Assembly: GCF_014191255.1 (NCBI RefSeq)
Contig: NZ_JACHWH010000019.1
Coordinates: 1 to 56,026 of the forward strand
Length of the DNA: 56,026 nt
DNA from: Amycolatopsis bartoniae
GTDB lineage: Bacteria > Actinomycetota > Actinomycetes > Mycobacteriales > Pseudonocardiaceae
Reading direction: 5' to 3'
Shown: piece by piece, positions 40,854 through 49,472 of the stretch
Position numbering within the stretch: the first letter of the stretch is position 1
Layout of the letters: each line of letters opens with the position of its first letter
Position numbers and translations under genes: made by a program
Notes under the pieces: model-generated
What the model was told of the DNA's origin: nothing
Seen by the model: the letters and a program-made list of their open reading frames with translations, nothing else
Database searches by the model: none

Positions 40854-40893
40854 GTGAAATTCCTAGAAAAATCAAAACAGCGGAAGGCGCCCC

Positions 40894-41178
40894 ATGGCCC
40901 TGCGTAAAATCGGCCACTTTAACATCGACATCGCAAATATCGACGAGAGCAAGAAATTCTACTGCGACATCCTGGGCCTGGTCGACGGAAAAAGGTCGCC
41001 ACCGCCGTTCCCCGGCGCGTGGCTTTACGGTGAGGACGGCTCGCCGATGGTTCACCTGTCGGATGTATTGCCGACGGACCAGCGCCACTCCGCCCCCACC
41101 GGACTGCTCAACCCCGCTTCGGAAACTCGCCAGTCGGACCGCGATGCTCTGGCGGCAAAACTCGACGTCGTCGGTTGA
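40894..41178 (+). CDS. Truncated VOC (glyoxalase-like) protein
   Basis: A 94-aa protein with the vicinal-oxygen-chelate N-terminal module: IGHFNIDIANIDESKKFYCD, ILGLVDGKRSPPPFPGAWLY and VHLSDVLP. The family is normally about 125-140 aa. The second metal-ligand strand and the C-terminal beta-alpha unit are missing, and the last ~15 codons (SDRDALAAKLDVVG) end abruptly at a stop. GGAAGG precedes the ATG, so it is probably translated, but function is doubtful. It lies between the nitroreductase and a broken flavoprotein gene in the same orientation. Confidence 0.7.
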   Translation: MALRKIGHFNIDIANIDESKKFYCDILGLVDGKRSPPPFPGAWLYGEDGSPMVHLSDVLPTDQRHSAPTGLLNPASETRQSDRDALAAKLDVVG

Positions 41179-41221
41179 CTGCCTCGTCGCGGCAGACGAT
41201 CGATCTTCCCGGAAGGCAGCA

Positions 41222-41938
41222 ATGAGGACGGACAGCACCGTATTCATCGTGGGGGCCGGGCCAATCGGAATGAGCTTGGCTTTACTTCTCGACCGGCTCG
41301 GGATCGATTCGATCGTCGTCGAGCGCAGTCCCGGCATCACGACTCATCCCAAGGCTCGTGATCTCAACGCGCGAACCATGGAGTTGTTCCGGATGTGGGG
41401 CCTCGAGGAACCGATTCGAGCCTGAAGCTTTTCACGGAGGGCACCTGTCATCCGCTGGTGCGAAAAGCTTTCCGGGCCGTTCGTCGCGGATAAATGTTAA
41501 CTATTGGCGAATGAGCGCCCAGGTGACGGAAAGGTTCCGCAGCGGTAACGTCTTCCTGGCGGGTGACGCGGCACACCGGTTCCCTCCGACCGGTGGTATG
41601 GGCCTCAACTCAGGAGTGCAGGACGTCCACAACCTGGCTTGGAATATGGCGTTCGTGGTTTCCGGAGCCGCCTCTCCTCGCCTACTTGATACCTATGAGT
41701 GGAGCGGCGCCCAGTCGCCGAATCCAACACCGCGTGGTCGACGGACAACTTCCGCCGCATGAACGACATCCGTGACGCCCACCTGAGACGCACGGAAGAT
41801 CCGCTCGCCTGGCAGGAAGCCATGATCGACATGGACAACCAGCTGCATGCGGACGGTCAAGCGGCTGATTACACCTACGAACAGGGCGCACTGATCAGAG
41901 GCGACGAGCTGTCGCGCTGGGTCTCCGGCCGAATTTGA
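41222..41938 (+). pseudogene. FAD-dependent monooxygenase (PheA/TfdB type), deleted and frameshifted
   Basis: The N-terminal FAD motif is intact: VFIVGAGPIGMSLALLLDRL to RTMELFRMWGLEEP, then a stop at about 41424. The text resumes at about 41510 with SGNVFLAGDAAHRFPPTGG (GD motif), NSGVQDVHNLAWNMA and LLDTYE. A one-base shift near 41698 then leads to ERRPVAESNTAWSTDNFRRM and the end at 41938. About 200 central residues of a usual 540-600 are missing. The break is flanked by the inverted 9-mers AAGCTTTTC (41425-41433) and GAAAAGCTT (41462-41470). Confidence 0.85.
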
Positions 41939-42034
41939 CGGTGCCGACGGGTGCCGACTGGCAGTTCACCGTCCTCGAGCCTCGTTGAGTAAGGGCCATC
42001 GTTTACCTAAGGGTGACCAGTAGAGCCTGTCAAC

Positions 42035-42056
42035 AGGTAAACGCTGCCGTACACTT
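42035..42056 (+). promoter_or_regulatory. Operator overlapping leaderless TetR promoter
   Basis: AGGTAAACGCTGCCGTACAC plus TT matches the 22-bp site at 40135-40156 in length and most positions (GTAAACG, CGTA, CACTT versus TACTT). TACACT (42050-42055) within it sits 6 nt before the ATG at 42062. A repressor bound here would occlude the -10. Confidence 0.55.
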
Positions 42057-42061
42057 CGAGC

Positions 42062-42655
42062 ATGAGCGACAGGACGGCACGCCGGGCCGGCAGAGGCGCG
42101 CGGGAACGCGTCATCACTGCCGCCATCACCCTGTTCGCCACGCGCGGCATCGCCGCAACCTCGATGGAGGACATCGCGACTCAGGCTCCGGTCTCCAAAC
42201 GCACCCTGTACGCGCACTTCCCGACCAAGGAAGACCTGGTCCTCGCCCAGCTGGACTTCCTGCTGCGCGCCGGGTTCTCGCTGCTCGCAGTCCTGAGCCG
42301 CACCGACGTTCCGCCACGGGAACGGCTGCTCGCGATGTTCTCCGCGCAGCCATGGCCGGATGGGATCGCCCGGGGGTGCCCGTTCATCCAAGCCGCGACC
42401 GAGTACCCGGACCCCGCCAACCAGGTCCACGCCTTCGCCCGCCAACAGAAACTGCTCATGTTCGAGCTGGTGACCAAGCTCGTGGCAGAGCTCGGGATCG
42501 CCGATCCGGCGCCGCTCGCGGAACAGCTCGTGACCCTCGCCGACGGCGCCGCAAGCCGCGCGGCAGTGCTCGACGAATCCGACTACGGCCGCCACGCCCG
42601 CGCCGCGGCCGAAACACTACTCGACCTCGCGACCACCGCTTCCGCCGGACGCTAG
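42062..42655 (+). CDS. TetR family transcriptional regulator
   Basis: A 197-aa TetR protein with the HTH SMEDIATQAPVSKRTLYAHF (about residues 38-58) and a C-terminal domain with LAMFSAQPWPDGIARGCPFI and ATEYPDPANQVH. The CPF and EYP pattern is common in regulators of reactive-compound or xenobiotic response. The ATG at 42062 is probably leaderless, with TACACT 6 nt upstream. The matching operators here and at 40135-40156 suggest that it represses itself and the nitroreductase/VOC unit. It is the only intact regulator of the 40-44 kb zone. The 258 bp after it hold no recognisable gene. Confidence 0.86.
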   Translation: MSDRTARRAGRGARERVITAAITLFATRGIAATSMEDIATQAPVSKRTLYAHFPTKEDLVLAQLDFLLRAGFSLLAVLSRTDVPPRERLLAMFSAQPWPDGIARGCPFIQAATEYPDPANQVHAFARQQKLLMFELVTKLVAELGIADPAPLAEQLVTLADGAASRAAVLDESDYGRHARAAAETLLDLATTASAGR

Positions 42656-42913
42656 GCGTGCGCTGATCGTCCGTCGATCGCTGCGAAGAGGCCCGAAAGC
42701 CCGGTCCAGCGCCGGCGGTTGCAGGTCCTACTCCGCCCCGCGGTGCGTGGTGGCCGTATCGATCACCACGACATCCCGTGGTCCTGATGTACAACTGGTT
42801 CAGGTGATGCAGCACCTCATCGTCGGCGTGGCCCGGCCGTGCACGGATGGGCGCACCCGGAGGCGCCGGAGCGGGGCCTTGCAAGTCGTCGGTCCAGGCA
42901 CACCGGCGCGATA

Positions 42914-43615
42914 ATGATCGAAGTGAAACTCTTGCCCGTCACTGCATCCGGGGCACATGCCGCCCACCTCGACGTCGGCGCCGCCGACGGAACCACGAGT
43001 GTCTACATCGGCGGCCTTGGGCTGGCGAGCACGGTCTCGTTTGCACCGGTCATTGGCCATCCCGCCATAGCGGGCCGGGGGCGGCACGTGCTGGTTGACC
43101 TGGTCGGTAGTGGCTGGAGCGACCACGACGACTCGTTCGCTTACCCCATCGAGGAGCACGCTGCCGTGGTCGCCACGGTGATCGATGCACTCGAGATCCG
43201 TTGGTCACGCTCGTCGGGCACTCACTCGGTGGATCAATCGTGATCAGTCTGGCGACACAGCAGCCCGATCTTGTCGATGAGCTGGTCGTGGCAGAACCGA
43301 ATTTCGATCCCGGCGTCGGAACAAACTTCGGCGCGGATCGCTGGCTCTGACGAAAACGCCTTTGTCACTCGCGGGATGCAGAGCATCGTCGACGCGGAGG
43401 ACTCGGCGGTGGGTTTACGGACGCTGCGTCGGTGGTCGCCGCGCGGATTGCACCGCACTGCTGTGTCCTTGCTGGCCGAGCGGGCAACCAGCTTCCGGGC
43501 GCAGTTGGCCGGGCTGCCCGTACCGAAGCGGTACGCCTCGGGCGAGTTGAGCGGCGAGGACCTCGGCGGTTTGCGCGCTACCGGGTGTGATGTGCGCGTT
43601 GCCGTCCGGATTTGA
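42914..43615 (+). pseudogene. Alpha/beta hydrolase, two frameshifts
   Basis: The first frame gives RGRHVLVDLVGSGWSDHDDS and VVATVIDALE. A shift near 43200 continues as LVTLVGHSLGGSIVISLA (nucleophile elbow GHSLGG), DLVDELVVAEPNFDPG to a stop near 43350. A further shift gives SDENAFVTRGMQSIVDAED and the end near 43615. The parts lie in order and together make a full hydrolase of about 230 aa, so the gene is recently broken. Confidence 0.82.
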
Positions 43616-43625
43616 GGGGTGCAAG

Positions 43626-44185
43626 ATGACGACACACCCGCACGGCGGCGGCCAACGACGCGGCGACGAGTTGCGCCGTCACGTCCTCGTCGCAGCCAAG
43701 GACGTGTTCCTGGCGGTCGGCTTCGCCCGAGCCTCGATGGACACCGTCGCGACGCAGGCGGGGACATCAAAACAGTCGCTCTACGCCCACTTCGAAACCA
43801 AAGACAAGCTGTTCGACGCGGTGCTGGATCTGGTGCGCGAGTTGTACCTGAGCCACCTAGGAACTCCGGAGACTTACGTCGACGACCCCGCCGACACCGC
43901 CGAGGCGGTCAGCCGGTTCTGCGGGCCTTTCCTCCAGCTGATGACTTGGCATGCCCAGGTGCCGACCTGTCGGCTCAGCATCGCGGAGGCCGAACGGCTG
44001 CCGCGCAGCTCACGGGCGTACTTCGACGCCGTGTTCGCCACGACCTAGGAGCGGCTGCCCCTTATCTCGCCGAGCAATGCGGTCCACTTGGAACGGACCT
44101 CGCCGCCAGCGCCGCACTAGCGCGAGACCTGCTCGACCGCACGATGCTCACGCCCCTGATGCGCGCGCTGCTCGGCTCGGAGTAA
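43626..44185 (+). pseudogene. TetR family regulator, frameshifted
   Basis: The intact N-terminal part has the HTH ASMDTVATQAGTSKQSLYAHF and runs to DAVFATT with a stop at 44048. The natural C-terminus (APYLAEQCGPLGTDLAASAA, then LLDRTMLTPLMRALL) continues in another frame to 44185. A single shift near 44045-44060 separates them. The HTH-bearing 140-aa product could still be made. It follows the broken hydrolase by about 10 bp in the same direction. The 258 bp to the IS3 end at 44445 hold no recognisable gene. Confidence 0.82.
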
Positions 44186-44444
44186 CAGTACGGTCGGGAG
44201 TCGCCGTGTTTGCCCTCTGCTTTGGCCTGTTTGCCAAGCACTGTGCTCACCGGATGAGCTGCTCGAGGGTGCTAAACGGCGACGGTCTTACCGTTCTCGT
44301 TGTTCGCTGTGCTCGGGGCACCGTCTGGCTGGTGTTCCTAGCCTATCCCCCACCGGACGGTACAGCGAAGGGAGGTGTCGGTGAGCCACGCTCGCGTTCC
44401 TACACAGCTTCCGGCTAAGGGCCAAGAGTAGGATCCCCGCAAGG

Positions 44445-45769
44445 TGAACCGTCACGGGTTGGGGACCAGCTTCGGTGTCAGACCAGCGCCGGTCGGCGTG
44501 GCTGGCGTTGAGCGTAGTAGGCGGACTCGTACTCGGCTGGGGTGAGGTAATCCAGGCGGGAGTGCAGGCGGGCGTTGTTGTACCAGTCGACCCATTCCAT
44601 CACCGCGTACTCGACCTCTGACAGACCCGCAAACGCGCAGTGTCGGTTGACGGCCTCGGTCTTGAACAACCCGATGATGGACTCCGCCGGCGCGTTGTCG
44701 TAGGCGTCACCGACCGATCCGATGGAAGCGGATAGTTCTTGCAGTGCAAGGGAATCGGTGAAGGCTACCGACGTGTACTGACCCGGCATCGCTGTGGTGG
44801 ATCAATCCTGGCTCGACCGGGTGCCCGTGGTGATCCCGCCGCCACAGCGCCATGTTCAGCGCCTTGGACACCAGCGGTCGTCTTCGCACTCGCCGCGGTC
44901 CAGCCCACGATCGCGCGAGAGTGGACATCGAACACGAACGCCACGTAGGCCCATCCGGTCTGCGTCGACATGTAGGTGAAATCAGCCACCCACGCCAGGT
45001 TCGGGACGCGGGTGGTGAAGTCCCGGTTGAGCCGGTCACCGGCGCGTACTCCGTCTTGGGCGCCGATCGTGGTCCGCGGAGCGCGGCCCCGGGGTCACGC
45101 CGGACAGGCCAGCTCGCGCATGATCCGGTCGACGGTGCATAACGCGACCTCGTGGCCCTGGCGGCGCAGCCAGCGGGTCATCTTCCGCCGCCCGTACACA
45201 GCTTCGGGCGCATCCTGGGCATCCAGCAACGCGTTGGTCAGGTACGCGTCGGTGATGTCACGCTCGGACGGTGGCCGGCGGCGGGCCTTGCGGTAGGTCC
45301 TCGGCGCGATCTGGATCCCGTGCTCGCAGAGCGCGCGGCAGATCGAACCGACACCGCGGACCTGGCGGTATTCGTCGATGAACCCGACGATCAACGGTGT
45401 CGCGGGTCGAGTTCCCGCGCGAAAAAGCCGACGCCAACTTCAGGATGTCGTTGGCCTGCTTGCGTTCCCGGTTCTCCTTGCGCAACCGGTCCAGCTCGGC
45501 GCGCTCGGTCACGGCCAGCTCACCACTGGCCGCCGCCGCCACGCGCGGGGCGTCCTGTTGGAGGGCCTTGACGATCCACACGCGCAATGTCTCGGGTGCA
45601 CGTCGACCATCGGGCCGACCGCGTGCGCGGCGGCGTAGGCAAATCCGTAGTCGTCGAGGCGGTCCAGGGCCAGACGGACGGCCTTCTCACGGACCTCGGG
45701 CGGGTAACGCTTGGGCATGGTGACCATCATCCTCAAGAAAGGAAGCGGTCCCCGACCCGTGACGGTTCA
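44445..45769 (-). mobile_element. IS3-family insertion sequence, inactivated
   Basis: A 1325-bp element bounded by inverted repeats starting TGAACCGTCACGGGT: 44445-44467 and, reversed, 45747-45769, with 22 of 23 bases identical. It carries orfA/orfB-type transposase reading frames on the minus strand. No target duplication is evident (AGG on the left, ACC on the right), which suggests later rearrangement of one flank. Confidence 0.85.
44478..45718 (-). pseudogene. IS3-family transposase orfA/orfB, multiply frameshifted
   Basis: OrfA begins MPKRYPPEVREKAVRLALDR at 45718. It shifts frame near 45600 (to ETLRVWIVKALQQ) and ends ENRERKQANDILKLASAF. OrfB contains IVGFIDEYRQVRGVGSICRA, VADFTYMSTQTGWAYVAFVF (first catalytic Asp), HHSDAG (second) and GDAYDNAPAESIIGLFKTE (the Glu). 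It is interrupted by an in-frame stop near 45100 and by shifts near 44890 and 44785. A programmed slip between orfA and orfB is normal for the family, but the other breaks are not, so it is not autonomous. Confidence 0.85.
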
Positions 45770-45772
45770 ACC

Positions 45773-45823
45773 TGCTCGACCAACGCTATCGAGAGCGTCA
45801 ACGCCCGCATCCGCCGCGCCGTC
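45773..45823 (+). pseudogene. IS256-family transposase scrap
   Basis: CSTNAIESVNARIRRAV matches the highly conserved TTNAIESLNARLRK box near the C-terminus of IS256 (mutator) transposases. Only 17 codons survive, squeezed between the right end of the IS3 element (45769) and the left end of the ISL3 element (45844). Confidence 0.6.
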
Positions 45824-45843
45824 CCGAGTTACACCGCTCGTTT

Positions 45844-47478
45844 GGCTCTGGCGCACTTTCGGTGGTGGGATTACCCGAGGAGGATGCGGTGGCGAAGGAG
45901 GGCAAAGCCTGCTCGTCCGTACATTTGCCGCTTGATTAGCTTCGTTTTGGTGTTCATCCCTTCGGTGCGCCCGTTGTGGTGCTCGAGGGTGATCGCGGCG
46001 GTGACGGCGTCGATGTCCTGGTCGATGCCTCGCGCGAAGGAGTGCACGTGGGGTAGATCCGCCTTGCGTGCGGCGGTGGTCCATGCCGCCGACCGGGCCG
46101 GATTGTCTCTGTGAGGCACGAGAAGGGCGGTGAAGGACCGCACAACCTTGGCCAGCGCGGTCATCTCGGGGGCAGGCCGCGGTCAGGGCTTCGAGTCGTT
46201 CGCGTTGCGATTCCGTGAGATTCTCGGGCCGGGTCAGCAGCAGCCGGGCGGCCCTGCGTGGCGAGAGGTGTGGATGCTCGTCGAGGTGCCGGCCCTGGTT
46301 CAGGTACCGCACGAGGAGGTTGTGGCTGCCGTTGTAGCCCAGAGCCCCGATTTCGCCGAGCAGCGCGGTGGCTCCGACGCCCGGGTCCTGTTCACGGCGG
46401 GTGCGTAGGTGGTCCCGGTACGGGTCGACCATGCAGGCCCGGTACTGGGGGACTCGCTGGATGCGCTCCGGTGTGGCCGCGCGGGCGTAGCGCTTGACTG
46501 TGTTCAGTGCCAGGCCGAGGCGGCGTGAGCAGTCCAGCAGCCCGACTCCGGCCTCGAGCAGGGCATGGATCTGTTGCCACCGCTGGAGTGTGGTTTCGGC
46601 CAGCGTTCCCTCGCGCAGTCTCGTCGCCGAGGCCCAGCACCCACTGTGGGCGGCGACCTCCCTGCCCGCGGCGTCGCACAGGCCGTGCCAGAGATGCCAT
46701 CGGTCGGCGACCTGGATCGCGTGCGGCAGCGCATCCCGCACGGCTTGCGCAGAGGCTGCAGAACCGTCCCGGCACACGACTTCGACTCCTGGATGGGCCC
46801 GCAGCCAACCGGCCACCACCTCGGCGCCGCGCCCGGGCAGTACGTCGATCCGGGCGCCGGTGTCGGCGTCGATCAATACGGTGGCGTAGTCATGAGACCT
46901 GCGCAGGGCGAAATCATCGATCCCCAGCACCCGCGGCACGACCTGATCCCGCAAGGGGATGGCCAGCAAGACCCGAACCGCGGTGTCCCGTCCGAGGGCG
47001 ATCCCGATCGCCGGGAGCAACCGGGCAGAGGCCCTGCCGGCCAGCTCGCGCACGACAGCACGGACCTGCTCACCGAGCCGGACGGTGCGCCGCTGATATC
47101 GCTCGATCAAGCCCGGTACTTGCTCCCGGAAGGTCTGGCGCGCGCACTCGGCCACAGGGCACCGCATCCGGCGAATCCGCAACCTCACCAGCACCCGCCG
47201 TCCATCAACCGGCACATCCGCGGGAACCCGCTCAGGGAAGGCATGAACTCGGCCCGTCGGCGTCCCACAGCCGGGGCACGCCACCGCATCGTCCCTGGTT
47301 GAAGCCCGGACCACGATCACATCGCCGACATCCTCGACACCCTCGATCGACAGCGCCGAAAGCCCCGAGAACATCGCACCGACCAGCTTCGCCATCTCAG
47401 CCACAAACGATCATGACAACCTCGCAAATCCGCCCGGCCAGGGACCCACTGCACCACCACCGAAAGTGCGCCGGAGCC
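45844..47478 (-). mobile_element. ISL3-family insertion sequence
   Basis: A 1635-bp element with 25-bp inverted repeats, 24 of 25 identical: GGCTCTGGCGCAC followed by TTTCGGTGGTGG at 45844-45868, and the reverse complement at 47454-47478. The terminal GGCTC is typical of ISL3 elements. It encodes one transposase on the minus strand. The expected 8-bp target duplication is not visible (GCTCGTTT left, GATCACGG right). Confidence 0.8.
45871..47404 (-). pseudogene. ISL3-family transposase with frameshift
   Basis: The N-terminal zinc-binding part is ACPGCGTPTGRVHAF and RMRCPVAECARQTF. The DDE domain has VLGIDDFALRRSHDYATVLI and IQVADRWHLWHGL, and an internal HTH LLDCSRRLGLALNTVKRYAR follows. After LEALTAACP near 46165 the natural continuation (MTALAKVVRSFTALLVPHRD, ITLEHHNGRTEGMNTKTKLI, ending RHRILLG) is in another frame, owing to one extra C in a C run. 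A total of about 510 residues fits the family once the shift is removed. Confidence 0.82.
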
Positions 47479-47630
47479 GATCACGGGATAGACCCCCACA
47501 AGGGTTCTGACCAGTGCTAATAGAGAAACTAGTGCTCAGGATTGGTGCGTTCAGGTCGGTTGGGGTGTGCTTGGTGCACCAGCGGGATGTACGCCGCTCC
47601 AGTTTCGCTCCGGCTCCTCCGTGATAGACG

Positions 47631-47678
47631 TGAGCGGGGCTGGTTCGCCGGAGTTATCCGGCGAACCAGCCCCGCTCA
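47631..47678. terminator. Very strong hairpin after LGFP protein gene
   Basis: A perfect 21-bp stem: TGAGCGGGGCTGG continues with TTCGCCGG (47631-47651), pairs with 47658-47678, and has a 6-nt loop AGTTAT. It lies 10 bp past the stop of the minus-strand gene at 47688. The absence of a U-tract is usual in actinomycete terminators. The flank 47479-47630 holds no gene. Confidence 0.8.
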
Positions 47679-47687
47679 TCCGGGGGT

Positions 47688-49433
47688 TTAGTAGTAGAAG
47701 ACCTGGGTGGTGTTGTTGGTGCTGGCCCAGGTGATGTAGCCGTGTTGGAAGTCGCTGCGGCGGCCGCCGGTGATGCTGTATTCGTCGCTGGTGGGATAGC
47801 CGAGCCGGCCGGCTTCCCAGCCGAGTGAGGCCCATCTGTCGCGGATGGTGCCGGCGACGGAGTGGACTCCGCTGCTGGGGGACCAGTAGATGCTGGTGCT
47901 GTTGGTGAAGTGGTTGTAGCGGCCGATGGTGTCGGGGGTGATGGACTCATCGGTGGTGGGGTAGCCGGGTCCGGTTTCCCAGCCCATGGCCGCCCATTTG
48001 GTGCGGATGGCGCCTTGGATTTCGTGGGCGCCGGTGGAGGGGGTCCAGTAGACGGAGGCGCCGTCGGGGTGGTTGAAGTGGTTGTAGCGGCCGATTCCAT
48101 CCGGTGTTATGGATTCGTCGGTGCTGGGGAAGTTGAGTTTGGGGGCGCCGCCGAGCGCGAGCCATTTCTTGCGGATGTCGCCTCGGATTTCGTGCGCGCC
48201 GGAGTTGGTGGACCAGTAGATGGAGGCGGTGTCGGCGAGGCTGAAGTCGTTGTAGCGTCCGGCGCTGCCGTCGATCCCGGTGACGGCGGTTTCGTCGGTG
48301 GTGGGGTAGCCGAGGCCGGTTTCCCAGCCGAGGGCGGCCCATTTCCCGCGGATGGCACCGTTGATTTCGTGGGCCCCGGTGGTGGGCGTCCAGTAGATGG
48401 ATGCGTCGCCGGCTGGGTCGGTGAAGCCGAAATGGTTGTAGCGGCCAATGCCGTCAGGGGTCGTGTTCTGATCTGTGACGGGGAAACCGATGGCAGCCGG
48501 TCCACCGATCGCCAGGTACTTGGCGAGAATCTGGTCTTGAACTATGTGCGCGCCGGTGGCGGCGGAGTAGTAGATCGCACCGTGTTCGTAGTTCTGGCCT
48601 GTGCCGCCCGCAGCGGCGAACTCGCTGCCGATCGCGTTGCCGAGGAACGACGATGGGCCGCCGAGGTCCAGATAGCGCGCCAGGATGGGGCTAGTGGTTT
48701 GCTGGGTCAGTGCGTCGTGTAGATCATCGGTTCTGCTTTCGACAGCCCCAGTGCGAGTTTCGGTCTCTCCGAGGCAGCCTCCCTGCCACGAGGCGTGGTT
48801 CACGGCGACGAGTTCGCGCTCACCGTCTTCGGTGCGCACGGCGGGACCGCCCGCGTCGCCCTTGCACGTAGTCGGGCCGCTCGTGCTGCTGACAGTGAAG
48901 GTGGTCGCTGAGGTCGAATCCACGGTCGCGGTGGCGACGTGCGCTTGGTTCGGTACCCATTCGGTCGCGCTTCGCCCGTACCCCACCACCTGGACGCTGT
49001 CACCGGACTGCGGTGCGGTGTCCCCGAGTGGAACGACCGAGACGTTGTCCACCTTAGACGCGAGTCGGGCTAGCACGATGGGACGGTCGCCCTGGGGCAC
49101 AAGCCAGGCGACAGCGACCTCATGGCCGTCGATCGCGTCGAGCTGTGTCCGGCCGACGATGGCAGTCGTGGCCTGAGGGGGCGCGGTCACCGACGTGACG
49201 CTGGGGAAACATGTGGCGGAGGTGAGCACCCACTGGGGAGCGATCAGGGCGCCGCTGCAGGAGCCGGTTGCGTTGCTGAGCTTGACGACGAACGGGTATG
49301 CAGTGCCGGATACGGCGCTGCCCCCGGTTACTGCGGTAGCCGACGGAACGCTGAGCACGAAAGTGGCGAATGCCGCGGCGGCCAGTGCAACGAAGGATCG
49401 GAGGCGTCTATGGCTTGGTGTGCAGGTGCGCAC
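47688..49433 (-). CDS. Secreted trypsin-fold pseudoprotease with six LGFP repeats
   Basis: A 581-aa exported protein. The signal peptide is 1-34 (RRLRSFVALAAAAFATFVL, cut near SATA). The S1 chymotrypsin-fold domain is 35-245, then six LGFP repeats of about 50 residues (IRGKWAALGWETGLGYPTTD and similar), which in actinobacteria help bind the envelope. The S1 domain keeps its disulfide cysteines. The His57 site reads LTSATCF where active members have LTAAHCF. The Asp102 segment reads RPIVLARL where DIALxRL is expected. The Ser195 loop is GDAGGP, not GDSGGP. It should therefore be proteolytically dead and act as a binding or scaffold protein. The GTG at 49433 has GGGAG 8 nt upstream. It is co-transcribed with 49473-49967. 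Confidence 0.9.
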   Translation of the reverse strand: MRTCTPSHRRLRSFVALAAAAFATFVLSVPSATAVTGGSAVSGTAYPFVVKLSNATGSCSGALIAPQWVLTSATCFPSVTSVTAPPQATTAIVGRTQLDAIDGHEVAVAWLVPQGDRPIVLARLASKVDNVSVVPLGDTAPQSGDSVQVVGYGRSATEWVPNQAHVATATVDSTSATTFTVSSTSGPTTCKGDAGGPAVRTEDGERELVAVNHASWQGGCLGETETRTGAVESRTDDLHDALTQQTTSPILARYLDLGGPSSFLGNAIGSEFAAAGGTGQNYEHGAIYYSAATGAHIVQDQILAKYLAIGGPAAIGFPVTDQNTTPDGIGRYNHFGFTDPAGDASIYWTPTTGAHEINGAIRGKWAALGWETGLGYPTTDETAVTGIDGSAGRYNDFSLADTASIYWSTNSGAHEIRGDIRKKWLALGGAPKLNFPSTDESITPDGIGRYNHFNHPDGASVYWTPSTGAHEIQGAIRTKWAAMGWETGPGYPTTDESITPDTIGRYNHFTNSTSIYWSPSSGVHSVAGTIRDRWASLGWEAGRLGYPTSDEYSITGGRRSDFQHGYITWASTNNTTQVFYY

Positions 49434-49472
49434 GAGGATGACTCCCAGACTAGTTCAATGTGGACGGTGGGA

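Noticed and set aside
42656..42913. A possible small gene between the TetR and the hydrolase pseudogene
   Set aside because: The frames are short, have no ribosome site and no recognisable motif. It is treated as non-coding.
45871..47404. Programmed frameshifting in the ISL3 transposase
   Set aside because: ISL3 transposases are normally single frames. The break is one extra C in a C run with no slippery heptamer, so mutation or a sequencing error is simpler.
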